Shown piece after piece: positions 24,472 through 32,152 of a stretch of 64,000 nucleotides of DNA. The DNA comes from Pseudomonas sp. H1h (lineage in GTDB: Bacteria; Pseudomonadota; Gammaproteobacteria; Pseudomonadales; Pseudomonadaceae): the NCBI RefSeq assembly GCF_000633255.1, contig NZ_AYMJ01000031.1, positions 1 through 64,000 of the forward strand. Direction: 5' to 3'. Below the pieces are notes generated by a model. The model was not told the origin of the DNA. It saw nothing but the letters and a program-made list of their open reading frames with translations, and searched no databases. Within the stretch, counting starts at the first letter, position 1, and each line of letters opens with the position of its first letter. The position numbers and the translations under genes were made by a program.

Positions 24472-25590
24472 GTGAGTCAACGATTGACCCATAACGCCAT
24501 ACAACGTCTTTTGCTCAAACGCTTTGCCCTCGCTGCAGCCACCTACGGATTGGCTTTGCTGCTGCTGTGGCTGGCGTTTTTCACCGGTCATTACCCGCAG
24601 TCATTGAACAGTGTGACCATCGGCAGCGCCCTGGTGGTCATCAGTCAGGCGACGCTGTTCGCGCTGTTCTGGTCCGGGCGCAACCTGCGTTTTGCCGATC
24701 CCAGCCTGACCGAGGCGCAAGTGCTGCTCGGGCTCGGCTGGCAGACCTGGCTGATCGCCCATCTGGACGAGGCCCGCGGCGCGTTTCTGGTGTTCTACGT
24801 GCTGATCCTGCTGTTCGGCCTGTTTCATTTATCCCGGCGTGCGTTCATTCGCTGCGCGCTGCTGGTGTTCTTCAGTTTCTGTGCGATCACCCTCTGGGAT
24901 GGCTACCACTTCCGCCTGCCGGATCCGGCGCTGGCAGCCTTGCAGGTATGCATTCTGGCGATGGTGCTGGCGTGGCTGGTGATCTACGCGCGGTTTGTCC
25001 AGGTATCGCGGCAGCGTCAGCGGCAGCGCCGGTTTGCCCTGCAGGCGCATCAGGACACCCTGCGCGGCATGATGCGTCAGCTCGAAGACCTGGTGGCCAC
25101 CGATGAGCTGACCGGGTTGTTCAACCGTCGGCATTTTTTGCGCCTGGCTTCCCGCGAACTCGGTGCGATGGACCCCGGCGTGGTCCATGGCCTGGCGCTG
25201 ATTGATCTCGATCACTTCAAACGCATCAACGATTTGCACGGCCATGCTGCCGGCGATCAGGTGTTGCAGGCGTTCGCTGGAGTGGCCGGCGCCTGCCTGC
25301 GTGACGGCGATGTGCTGGCGCGTTACGGTGGTGAGGAATTTGTGGTGTTGCTGCCCGACTGCGATGCCGAGCGCCTGACCGCCTGTTGCGAACGCCTGCG
25401 CATTGCCTTCACGGACGTCGAACTGATGGGCCTGAACGTGCGCAACCTCAGCCTTTCGGCGGGCATGACCCTGCTGGAGTTGGGCGACGATCTGGACGAT
25501 GCCCTGCAGCGTGCCGATCAGGCGCTGTATCGGGCCAAGCGCGACGGGCGCAATCGCTGCGCAGCCGCGTGGGAGAATGTGGATGCCTGA
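24472..25590 (+). CDS. sadC: Membrane diguanylate cyclase SadC
   Basis: A 372-residue protein with five or six membrane helices in residues 15-180, a short coiled linker and a C-terminal GGDEF domain (about 200-365). The active-site loop reads RYGGEEF, an active GG(D/E)EF variant. An RxxD inhibitory site (RDGD) sits five residues before it, so product inhibition is expected. It makes cyclic di-GMP from two GTP and in P. aeruginosa promotes attachment and represses swarming. The assignment rests on the topology and on the fumarase-sadC-ferredoxin reductase-ECH-pykA order. It starts with GTG and overlaps the next gene by 8 bases. Confidence 0.88.
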   Translation: MSQRLTHNAIQRLLLKRFALAAATYGLALLLLWLAFFTGHYPQSLNSVTIGSALVVISQATLFALFWSGRNLRFADPSLTEAQVLLGLGWQTWLIAHLDEARGAFLVFYVLILLFGLFHLSRRAFIRCALLVFFSFCAITLWDGYHFRLPDPALAALQVCILAMVLAWLVIYARFVQVSRQRQRQRRFALQAHQDTLRGMMRQLEDLVATDELTGLFNRRHFLRLASRELGAMDPGVVHGLALIDLDHFKRINDLHGHAAGDQVLQAFAGVAGACLRDGDVLARYGGEEFVVLLPDCDAERLTACCERLRIAFTDVELMGLNVRNLSLSAGMTLLELGDDLDDALQRADQALYRAKRDGRNRCAAAWENVDA

Positions 25591-26518
25591 ACTTCGTGTG
25601 GGTGAACAGCAGTGGTCGGTGGCAGTAGGCAGCAACCTGCTCGATGCCCTGAATCAACACGGCGTTGCGGTGCCTTACAGCTGCCGCGCCGGCAGTTGCC
25701 ATGCGTGTCTGGTGCAGTGCGTGAACGGCTTGCCTGTCGACAATCGGCCGGATGCCCTGAGCGCTGAACAGCGTCAGCAGGGCTGGCGCCTGGCCTGCCA
25801 GTGCCAAGTGACCGAAGACTTGCAAGTGCACACCTTCGACCCGGTTGCGGACGGTCGACCGGCGGAGGTCGAGGCGCTGGACTGGCTCAGCGACAACGTG
25901 CTGCGCTTGCGCCTGACCCCGCAACGACCGCTGCGCTACAGTGCCGGGCAACATCTGGTGCTGTGGATCAACCATATCGCCAGGCCGTATTCGCTGGCGA
26001 GCCTGCCGCAGGAAGAGCGCTTTCTTGAGTTTCACCTCGACTGTCGCCAGCCCGGTGAATTCAGCGATGCAGCGCGGCGCCTGCAGATCGGCGACCCGAT
26101 CCGTCTCGGTGAGCTGCGCGGCGGCGCGCTGCATTACGACCCCGACTGGCATACCCGACCGCTGTGGCTGCTGGCGGCCGGCACCGGGTTGGGGCCATTG
26201 TTCGGCGTGCTGCGCGAAGCGTTGCGCCAGGATCATCAGGGCGCCATCCGTGTCATTCACCTGGCCCATGACGAGCGCGAGCACTATCTGGCCAAACCCC
26301 TTGCGGCGCTGGCTGCGCAGCGCGAAAACCTCAGTATCGAGCTGTGGACGGCGGCCGAGTCAGCCGCCGCTTTGGCGCAACTGCGCCTTGTTTCCCGGCA
26401 AACCCTGGCCTTAGTCTGCGGCTCACCGACCAGCGTCGATGCCTTTGCCAGGCGTCTGTACCTGGCCGGATTGCCGCGCAATCAACTGCTGGCGGACGTC
26501 TTTCTGAGCCGTGGTTGA
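25583..26518 (+). CDS. 2Fe-2S ferredoxin/FAD-NAD(P) reductase
   Basis: This 311-residue electron-transfer protein has an N-terminal plant-type 2Fe-2S domain (Cys ligands in CRAGSCHACLVQC plus LACQC, about residues 35-80). An FAD-binding barrel (RPYSLAS) and an NAD(P) domain (AAGTGLGPLFGVL, CGSPTS) follow. This order is typical of oxygenase reductases and related single-chain reductases. The partner enzyme is not visible here. The start at 25583 has GGGAG upstream and overlaps the sadC end, so the two are co-translated. The adjacent enoyl-CoA hydratase gene probably belongs to the same operon. Confidence 0.88.
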   Translation: MPELRVGEQQWSVAVGSNLLDALNQHGVAVPYSCRAGSCHACLVQCVNGLPVDNRPDALSAEQRQQGWRLACQCQVTEDLQVHTFDPVADGRPAEVEALDWLSDNVLRLRLTPQRPLRYSAGQHLVLWINHIARPYSLASLPQEERFLEFHLDCRQPGEFSDAARRLQIGDPIRLGELRGGALHYDPDWHTRPLWLLAAGTGLGPLFGVLREALRQDHQGAIRVIHLAHDEREHYLAKPLAALAAQRENLSIELWTAAESAAALAQLRLVSRQTLALVCGSPTSVDAFARRLYLAGLPRNQLLADVFLSRG

Positions 26519-26547
26519 GCGCTGACTTTTCAGACGCGAGACCTGCC

Positions 26548-27297
26548 ATGACCGATGCTATCCAAGTAGAACGTGAACGCGGCCTGTTGACCCTGCGCCT
26601 GAATCGCCCGGACAAGAAAAACGCCCTGACCCGCGCGATGTACAGTCGTCTTGCCGAGGCCCTGAAGCAGGCCGACAGCGATCCTGAAATCAACGCCGTG
26701 CTGATCACCGGCAGCGCCGAATGCTTCACCGCCGGCAACGACATCGCCGATTTCGTCCAGCAACCGCCGAGCGACCTCGACAGCCCGGTGTTCCACTTCA
26801 TGCTCAATCTGCTCGAATGCCGCAAACCGGTGATCGCCGCCGTGGCCGGTGCAGCGGTGGGCATCGGCACCACGTTGCTGCTGCACTGCGATCTGGTGTA
26901 CGTCAGCCGCGATGCGCGGTTGCGCATGCCGTTCGTCAACCTGGGGCTGTGCCCGGAGTTTGGTTCCAGCCTGATCCTGCCGCGCTTGCTTGGCCAGGCC
27001 AAGGCTGCCGAGTTGTTGCTGCTGGGTGAAGGGTTCAACGGTGAACAGGCGGCGGCCTGGGGCATTGCCACCCAGGCATTGCCCAGCGGCGAAGCGGCCT
27101 TTGCCAAGGCGCGGGAGATGGCGCTGCGCTTCGACAAACTGCCACCCGAAGCGGTGCGCATCAGCAAACAGCTGATGAAGGCGCCGGACAGGGATTTATT
27201 GCGCAAGGTGGTCGAGGAGGAAGGCAAGCTGTTCGTCCAGCGCTTGCGCTCGCCGGAAGCAATTGCGGCACTGATGGGGTTTATCAACCGGGGGTGA
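26548..27297 (+). CDS. Enoyl-CoA hydratase/isomerase family protein
   Basis: A 249-residue crotonase-fold protein. The signature includes LNRPDKKNALT, the oxyanion-hole segment SAECFTAGNDI, and VAGAAVGIGTTLLLHCDLVY with FVNLGLCPEFGSS. The expected reaction is hydration or isomerisation of enoyl-CoA. Asp or Gln occupies some positions where classical hydratases have catalytic Glu, so the exact reaction is open. The start at 26548 has only a weak GAG upstream but matches the family N-terminus (ERERGLLTLRLNRP). It lies 29 bases after the reductase gene and is followed by a bidirectional terminator. Confidence 0.88.
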   Translation: MTDAIQVERERGLLTLRLNRPDKKNALTRAMYSRLAEALKQADSDPEINAVLITGSAECFTAGNDIADFVQQPPSDLDSPVFHFMLNLLECRKPVIAAVAGAAVGIGTTLLLHCDLVYVSRDARLRMPFVNLGLCPEFGSSLILPRLLGQAKAAELLLLGEGFNGEQAAAWGIATQALPSGEAAFAKAREMALRFDKLPPEAVRISKQLMKAPDRDLLRKVVEEEGKLFVQRLRSPEAIAALMGFINRG

Positions 27298-27338
27298 CCG
27301 GGGTCGGCCCCGGTCCCGCAATCATTGAGTTGGAAAGC

Positions 27339-27376
27339 AAAAAGCCCTGCCATTCACAGGGCAGGGCTTTTGTTTC
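27339..27376. terminator. Bidirectional terminator
   Basis: AAAAGCCCTGCC and GGCAGGGCTTTT form a stem with A and T flanks on both sides. It sits between the convergent enoyl-CoA hydratase and delta-60 genes and can serve both. Confidence 0.9.
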
Positions 27377-27389
27377 TCGGCCGTCGCGC

Positions 27390-28703
27390 TCACTGAGCCG
27401 GGCCAGCGTCTGGTATCAACCCACGCATGACCCTGACGAAGTTGCTTTTTGTCCAGGTTATGAACAAAACCTTACCCTCCATAAAGGCAAGGGGCAGCAC
27501 GGCGAGACCGGTAGTGTCGGCGAAACGCCAATATCCGGTACCGTTACCGAATGAAGTGTCCAGCGCGCCATTGTTCAGAAAACGCGCAACTACGACGTTA
27601 CCGCTGATGAGTGGATCTAATTCGTCGCCCGCCCTTCCCGCCACTAGAAACGTGCCGTTTCCGAGGACCTTACCCGACAGCCAGTTTGTCTTTCCTTGAT
27701 CCAGGATGGTATCAAGCGGCTGGCCTCCATTAAATTGAATGTTTGGTGTACCGTCCGGCTCTCGACTGATCAACAAACCTCTGACGCCGACACTGATGCC
27801 AATGCCCAGGATGCGTTCGTTGGGCTGAGTGACCAAGTCACGGATCTGATAGTCAGCATATTCCCCGCCGATGAGCACATAACCCCCGTCCCCAAATGAG
27901 GTATCGAGCTCGCCTTTATCATCCAGCTGAACGAACAGTGCCTTTTGGGTAGAGATGGGGAGCGTTTCGACGACCCCCGCGCCAACGAACTTGCCCTTCG
28001 CCGTTCGCATGAGGGACCACAGAAAGACATTTCTGGCATCTTTAGGTTTGGCTTCAAAAAAACCGCTTCCATTGAAGTTTGTGTCGGGTGAACCATCGCT
28101 GTTTAAAACATTGATGTAGTCGAAATTTTTCCCTTCTTGAATCAACAAAATGCGGTTGTCAGGCAAAATCGAAAGTTGTGTGCGACCGGTGTCTGTGCTG
28201 TGTGGAGTCTGAGCACTCGTAAGTGCGGGGATGCCTTGTGCATTGTCGGGCGGCAGATCAATGATTCTTATCCCTCCCTCCCCGAACGCCGTATCCATTT
28301 CTCCATTCAAATGAAGGCGTACCAGAGAACTCCTCCACTCAGCCCCCGGGGCTGAAAAAAATCCGACAAGTAAAATCCTCTTGCTCCCGTCGATATCCAC
28401 CAGCAGGATCTGCTGCGAACTATTGCTTGTAGAGCTTTCACTCCCGTCAAACGACCCCACGACGTAGCCATTTCCTCCGAAGTCTTTATCGAACTGGCCA
28501 TGTTCATTTAGATGAAAACATGCATACAGGCTCCGGTTTTCAAGGTCTTGTACGCTGCATAAAAAGTAAGCATCTCCGGAGGGGGCAAGCGTAAGGAACC
28601 GCGGAATAATGTTTTTGATGCCTTCAGAGGGAGGCGCAGTAAAAATCCCGTCCTCTGCAAAGGTCTTGTCCAGTTGTGCGAGGTTCGTGAGCGGAATTGC
28701 CAT
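27390..28703 (-). CDS. Delta-60 repeat beta-propeller-like protein
   Basis: A 437-residue protein built from about seven delta-60 repeats (TIGR02608/DUF5122-type), each marked by a (L/M/P)D-x2-F-x2-(G/D)G motif: LDKTFAEDG, FDKDFGGNG, MDTAFGEGG, PDTNFNGSG, LDTSFGDGG, PNIQFNGG and LDTSFGNG. Spacing of 50-60 residues suggests a beta-propeller. There is no signal peptide. The gene is AT-richer than its neighbours and interrupts the conserved enoyl-CoA hydratase-pykA pair, a sign of acquisition. GGAG precedes the start. A lux-type box identical in placement to that of the TcA operon lies upstream. Function is unknown; a binding or accessory role in the Tc system is inferred only from that shared box and the location. 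Confidence 0.85.
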   Translation of the reverse strand: MAIPLTNLAQLDKTFAEDGIFTAPPSEGIKNIIPRFLTLAPSGDAYFLCSVQDLENRSLYACFHLNEHGQFDKDFGGNGYVVGSFDGSESSTSNSSQQILLVDIDGSKRILLVGFFSAPGAEWRSSLVRLHLNGEMDTAFGEGGIRIIDLPPDNAQGIPALTSAQTPHSTDTGRTQLSILPDNRILLIQEGKNFDYINVLNSDGSPDTNFNGSGFFEAKPKDARNVFLWSLMRTAKGKFVGAGVVETLPISTQKALFVQLDDKGELDTSFGDGGYVLIGGEYADYQIRDLVTQPNERILGIGISVGVRGLLISREPDGTPNIQFNGGQPLDTILDQGKTNWLSGKVLGNGTFLVAGRAGDELDPLISGNVVVARFLNNGALDTSFGNGTGYWRFADTTGLAVLPLAFMEGKVLFITWTKSNFVRVMRGLIPDAGPAQ

Positions 28704-28775
28704 TGTGTCACTCCTTCGTCAGCGTATTCACTCGTTGGTGTCAGGGTGAGTGGATGCGGGAATGAACGGTGGTTC

Positions 28776-28795
28776 TACTGTCAGAGTTGACAGTT
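28776..28795 (-). promoter_or_regulatory. lux/las-rhl-type box upstream of the delta-60 gene
   Basis: TACTGTCAGAGTTGACAGTT has 7-bp inverted arms (ACTGTCA and TGACAGT) and the CT-N12-AG frame. Its centre is 82.5 bases before the start codon, the same distance as the box before the TcA operon. Confidence 0.7.
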
Positions 28796-28846
28796 ACGAC
28801 GAGCGGTAATGGCATCAGTGACCGCTGAAAACGGCCATTTGGAAAC

Positions 28847-28886
28847 GCAAAAGCCCCGCCATTCTCATGGCGGGGCTTTTGTTTTT
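28847..28886 (-). terminator. Terminator of the pyruvate kinase gene
   Basis: AAAAGCCCCGCC and GGCGGGGCTTTT form a strong stem with flanking A and T runs. It sits 15 bases after the pyk stop codon and could act on both strands. Confidence 0.88.
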
Positions 28887-28900
28887 CAGCGCGGGACGAC

Positions 28901-30352
28901 TCAGACCATCTTGTCGCCAACGTGCAGGATTTTCATGCCGTTGGTGCCGCCGGTGGTGTGGTAGCTGTCGCCCTTGGTCAGGATCACCCAGTCGCCTTTT
29001 TCCACGACGCCGCGCTTGACCAGCTCGTCGATCGCTTTCTGGCTGACTTCGTTCGGTGCCAGCGACGCCGGGTCGAACGGCACGGTGTACACGCCACGGA
29101 ACATCGCTGCGCGAGCCTGGGCTTCGCGGTGCGGGGTGAAGGCGTAGATCGGCACCGAGGAGCGGATACGCGACATGATCAGCGGGGTGTAGCCGCTTTC
29201 AGTCAGCGCGATGATCGCTTTCACGCCCGGGAAGTGGTTGGCGGTGTACATGGTCGCCAGGGCGATGCTTTCGTCGCAGCGCTCGAATTCCTTGCCGATA
29301 CGGTGGCTGGAGGTCTTGCTGGTCGGGTGCTTTTCAGCGCCGACGCAGATACGCGCCATCGCCTGAACAGCTTCCAGCGGGTACAGACCGGCAGCGGATT
29401 CGGCCGAGAGCATCACGGCGTCGGTGTAGTCGAGCACGGCGTTGGCCACGTCGGACACTTCGGCGCGGGTCGGCATCGGGTTCTGGATCATCGACTCCAT
29501 CATCTGGGTCGCGACGATCACTGCCTTGTTGTGGCGGCGTGCGTGCAGAATGATTTTCTTCTGAATGCCCACAAGTTCGGCGTCGCCGATTTCCACACCG
29601 AGGTCACCACGGGCAACCATCACTGCGTCGGACGCCTTGATCAGGCCGTCGAGGGTTTCATCATCGGCCACGGCTTCGGCGCGTTCGATCTTCGCCACCA
29701 GCCAGGCAGTACCGCCGGCTTCGTCTCGCAATTGACGGGCGTAGTTCATGTCGGCAGCGTCACGCGGGAAGGACACCGCGAGGTAGTCGACTTCCATTTC
29801 AGCGGCGAGCTTGATGTCGGCCTTGTCTTTTTCAGTCAGGGCCGGTGCGGTCAGGCCGCCACCGCGACGGTTGATGCCTTTGTGGTCGGACAGCGGGCCG
29901 CCGATGGTCACGGTGCAGTGCAGTTCGGTGGCGGTAGCGGTGTCGACGCGCATCACCACACGGCCGTCGTCGAGCAGCAGCTCGTCGCCCACGCCGCAGT
30001 CTTTCACCAGATCCGGGTAGTCGATGCCGACCACTTGCTGGTTGCCTTCGGTCAGCGGATGGCTGGTGGAGAAGGTGAACTTGTCACCGATCTTCAGCTC
30101 GATGCGCTTGTTGGCAAATTTGGCGATACGGATTTTCGGGCCTTGCAGGTCACCCAGCAGGGCGACGAAGCGACCGTGCTTGGCAGCCAGGTCACGCACC
30201 AGCTTCGCGCGAGCCTTGTGCTCGTCGGGGGTGCCGTGGGAGAAGTTCAGACGGGCGACGTCCAGACCAGCCAGAATCAGCTGTTCGAGAACTTCCGGCG
30301 AGTTACTGGCCGGGCCAAGGGTAGCGACGATTTTGGTACGACGGACGGACAT
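28901..30352 (-). CDS. pykA: Pyruvate kinase (PykA type)
   Basis: A 483-residue pyruvate kinase that makes pyruvate and ATP from phosphoenolpyruvate and ADP. Motifs: RRTKIVATLGPAS at the start, ARLNFSHG with the substrate Arg, GDLQGPKIR, the active-site signature IERAEAV-type segment near residue 220 (VAKIERAEAV), ARGDLGVEIG, VATQMMESM and MLSAESAAG. Position next to the sadC/ECH genes matches PykA (PA4329) rather than PykF. It carries its own terminator, and the upstream gene is divergent, so it is probably monocistronic. Confidence 0.93.
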   Translation of the reverse strand: MSVRRTKIVATLGPASNSPEVLEQLILAGLDVARLNFSHGTPDEHKARAKLVRDLAAKHGRFVALLGDLQGPKIRIAKFANKRIELKIGDKFTFSTSHPLTEGNQQVVGIDYPDLVKDCGVGDELLLDDGRVVMRVDTATATELHCTVTIGGPLSDHKGINRRGGGLTAPALTEKDKADIKLAAEMEVDYLAVSFPRDAADMNYARQLRDEAGGTAWLVAKIERAEAVADDETLDGLIKASDAVMVARGDLGVEIGDAELVGIQKKIILHARRHNKAVIVATQMMESMIQNPMPTRAEVSDVANAVLDYTDAVMLSAESAAGLYPLEAVQAMARICVGAEKHPTSKTSSHRIGKEFERCDESIALATMYTANHFPGVKAIIALTESGYTPLIMSRIRSSVPIYAFTPHREAQARAAMFRGVYTVPFDPASLAPNEVSQKAIDELVKRGVVEKGDWVILTKGDSYHTTGGTNGMKILHVGDKMV

Positions 30353-30540
30353 GCAAAGACTCCTGAGTTCAAGCGCTAGCAGAGGCTACTATGCTCTTGG
30401 GGTGTAGTCATTGTTCGTTTGCACTACTTTTTGTGAAGAGCTTCGTTATTGTTTTCTTTATTGAACGCGACAATCGGCGCAAACGCTTCTGAAGATTTTT
30501 GGCAGCGGGTCGATACACTGCTCAAGACAGGAGAACCCTC

Positions 30541-30927
30541 ATGCGATTGTTGCCCATTGCCGCCCTTGCCCTCAGCGCCCTCGCTGCCACGGGATGTACC
30601 CGTTGGGCGATGAACCACCATCTGAACAACGCCTACAGCGCCTATGACCGAGGCAATTGCGAGCAGGTGATGCTCGAACTGTCCAAGGTCGAGCGCGACA
30701 GCCGGGCCCGCCCTTATGTGTGGCCGGAAGTGTCGATGATGCGCGGTCAGTGCCTGGAACGGCAAAAAATGTACATCGACGCGGCGCAGACCTACCAGTT
30801 CATCATCGCCTCCTACCCCAACAGCGAATATGCCTTCCGCGCCCGTGCGCGCCTGGAAACCCTGCAGAGCCTGGGCCACTACCCGACGCGCAGTGCAGCG
30901 GCAGTGCCGAGTCCGCAACGCTTCTGA
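30541..30927 (+). CDS. Small tetratricopeptide-like lipoprotein
   Basis: A 128-residue protein with a lipoprotein signal peptide and lipobox (LAATGC, Cys at residue 19). The mature part has two or three helix pairs resembling TPR repeats (AYSAYDRGNCEQVMLELSK, DAAQTYQFIIASYPNSEYAFRARARLETL). It is probably anchored in the outer membrane facing the periplasm. AGGAG precedes the start at 30541; the longer ORF from 30499 is unsupported. It lies in the same relative position as a hypothetical gene next to pykA in P. aeruginosa. Its partner is unknown. Confidence 0.82.
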   Translation: MRLLPIAALALSALAATGCTRWAMNHHLNNAYSAYDRGNCEQVMLELSKVERDSRARPYVWPEVSMMRGQCLERQKMYIDAAQTYQFIIASYPNSEYAFRARARLETLQSLGHYPTRSAAAVPSPQRF

Positions 30928-30984
30928 TGCTGGTTGTCATACAAACGCTGGCTGACTGTATAAGGTGAGCTATAGTCCAGTGAT

Positions 30985-31013
30985 CCCGTTCAGACGCCTG
31001 GCGTCTGAACGGG
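30985..31013. other. Perfect 13-bp stem-loop upstream of the PilZ gene
   Basis: CCCGTTCAGACGC and GCGTCTGAACGGG are perfect inverted arms around a CTG loop, 57 bases after the lipoprotein gene. No U-tract follows on the plus strand. It may be a factor-assisted terminator, an RNA-processing site or a 5' leader element of the PilZ gene. Confidence 0.5.
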
Positions 31014-31150
31014 GCAACACCTGCGACTGGTCGTTGTTGAGGTGATGGCGTATTGGCGACCATCCCACCGGAAGCGGGGAGAGCACGTCTGCGATACAGG
31101 CGTGTTCCGAAGCAAAGGTGCGGCTCTGTGATGGAGCCTTGCATGGCGTA

Positions 31151-31516
31151 ATGCGCATGTTTACCGACCGTCGAATCGAACGGCACCAGTTGCCGTACTT
31201 CCTCCGGGTGTTCAACAGCGTCACCGACAAACCCATCGGTTTTCTGGGCAATGTGTCCGAGGACGGGCTGATGCTCATCAGCCAGTTGCCGATGATGACT
31301 GGTGTCGATTTCAGTCTGCGTCTCAAGCTCCCGTGCGGCGATGGCCTTCAGCAGGTGATCGACCTCACCGCGTGCTGCCTGTGGTGCCATGAAGACGCGA
31401 CTCCGATGCATTACGACGCCGGCTTCAGCCTGCAGCGTCCGCCACCGGAGTATGGGCAACTGATTGAGGCGTTGCGTCAGTACTTCAGTTTTCAGCCATT
31501 GCCGGCCTCGGCCTGA
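31151..31516 (+). CDS. PilZ-domain cyclic di-GMP-binding protein
   Basis: A 121-residue single PilZ domain. The cyclic di-GMP site is seen as RRIER near the N-terminus and NVSEDG about 30 residues later (RxxxR and (D/N)xSxxG). Both halves are intact, so binding is expected. It probably acts as a small cytoplasmic adaptor. The position corresponds to PA4324 in P. aeruginosa, and the diguanylate cyclase gene sadC lies 6 kb away. The start is uncertain: GGAG lies about 13 bases before the ATG at 31151, and a second ATG follows at 31157. Confidence 0.85.
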   Translation: MRMFTDRRIERHQLPYFLRVFNSVTDKPIGFLGNVSEDGLMLISQLPMMTGVDFSLRLKLPCGDGLQQVIDLTACCLWCHEDATPMHYDAGFSLQRPPPEYGQLIEALRQYFSFQPLPASA

Positions 31517-31533
31517 CTTCATACCGCCAAAAG

Positions 31534-31627
31534 CTTCGCGGGCAAGCCCGCTCCCACAGTTGATCGGTGTTGATCACGAATCATGTGTTCAAAGCAGATC
31601 CAGTGTGGGAGCGAGCCTGCTCGCGAA
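31534..31627. repeat. REP pair (REPIN)
   Basis: Inverted REP copies lie at 31534-31558 and 31603-31627. The first is the GGGCAAGCCCGCTC variant and the second the GCGAGCCTGCTCGCG variant, so the pair mixes two subtypes. It follows the PilZ gene. Confidence 0.88.
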
Positions 31628-31876
31628 AGCGTCACACAGAAGACCCATCACTAACGCCCGGGCCGCAGCAATCGCCCGCTCACTGTCCAGCGCCTTCTCC
31701 GCCAGCAACAAACCCATCTCGCTCAATTGATAAATCGCCATCGCGAGGGTGGCGGCTGCAAGCAGGTCAGTCGACCGGGAGGCATACGAAATACCGGCGC
31801 GCCCGAGGGGCGCCCTGCGAACAGCCACCATCGAGTGCGGGGATAGGGAGTACCCGACTTGATGACGCTTATGCAC
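31589..31876 (-). pseudogene. Possible remnant of a small Pseudomonas protein
   Basis: The frame encodes a 95-residue product whose middle (TDLLAAATLAMAIYQLSEMG, then LLAEKALDSERA) resembles the helical C-terminal part of small DUF6124/DUF3077-type Pseudomonas proteins. The N-terminus does not fit that family, no ribosome site is seen, and the frame ends inside a REP element. It is therefore more likely a decayed or truncated gene than an active one. Confidence 0.3.
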
Positions 31877-32152
31877 ATTCGTCTACCCCCCGGGCGACCA
31901 AACCCGACCACTGATTGGCAGCGGCACGGACCACGTTACGGGTCATCAGCAAAGCGCACAAGCCAGCGGATTCTGGCTGATCTGTAGGTAAAGGCGAATG
32001 GCGTTGTAGCCTCCCGGCGAGCTGGGGAAGCGCCGCAAAATACTCGTTACCGTTCGTCAGTACTGTCAGATTTTACAGGTAGGCAACCAGGTGCTTCAGG
32101 GGTATCAACTCATTGTGCCGTATCAATCCTGGCATCACCCGAGAGATCTCTC
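31628..32152. other. Intergenic region before the TcA/Ig operon
   Basis: Apart from the doubtful minus-strand remnant, this stretch holds no recognisable gene. Its last 150 bases become AT-richer and contain the lux-type box at 32061-32080. GTATCA at 32102-32107 is the best -10 candidate I see at a suitable distance. Confidence 0.5.
32061..32080 (+). promoter_or_regulatory. lux/las-rhl-type box upstream of the TcA/Ig operon
   Basis: TACTGTCAGATTTTACAGGT keeps the CT-N12-AG frame and shares CTGTCAGA with the boxes at 22326 and 28776. One position of the right arm deviates (T for G in TTACAG). Its centre is 82.5 bases before the first start codon. Confidence 0.7.

Noticed and set aside
28922..30379. 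485-codon open frame opposite pyruvate kinase
   Set aside because: Antisense shadow; the minus strand encodes a full, conserved pyruvate kinase.
24472..31516. Cyclic di-GMP genes sadC and PilZ as part of the toxin regulon
   Set aside because: They belong to the conserved core gene order and have no lux-type box upstream that I can see; closeness to the toxin genes alone is not evidence.
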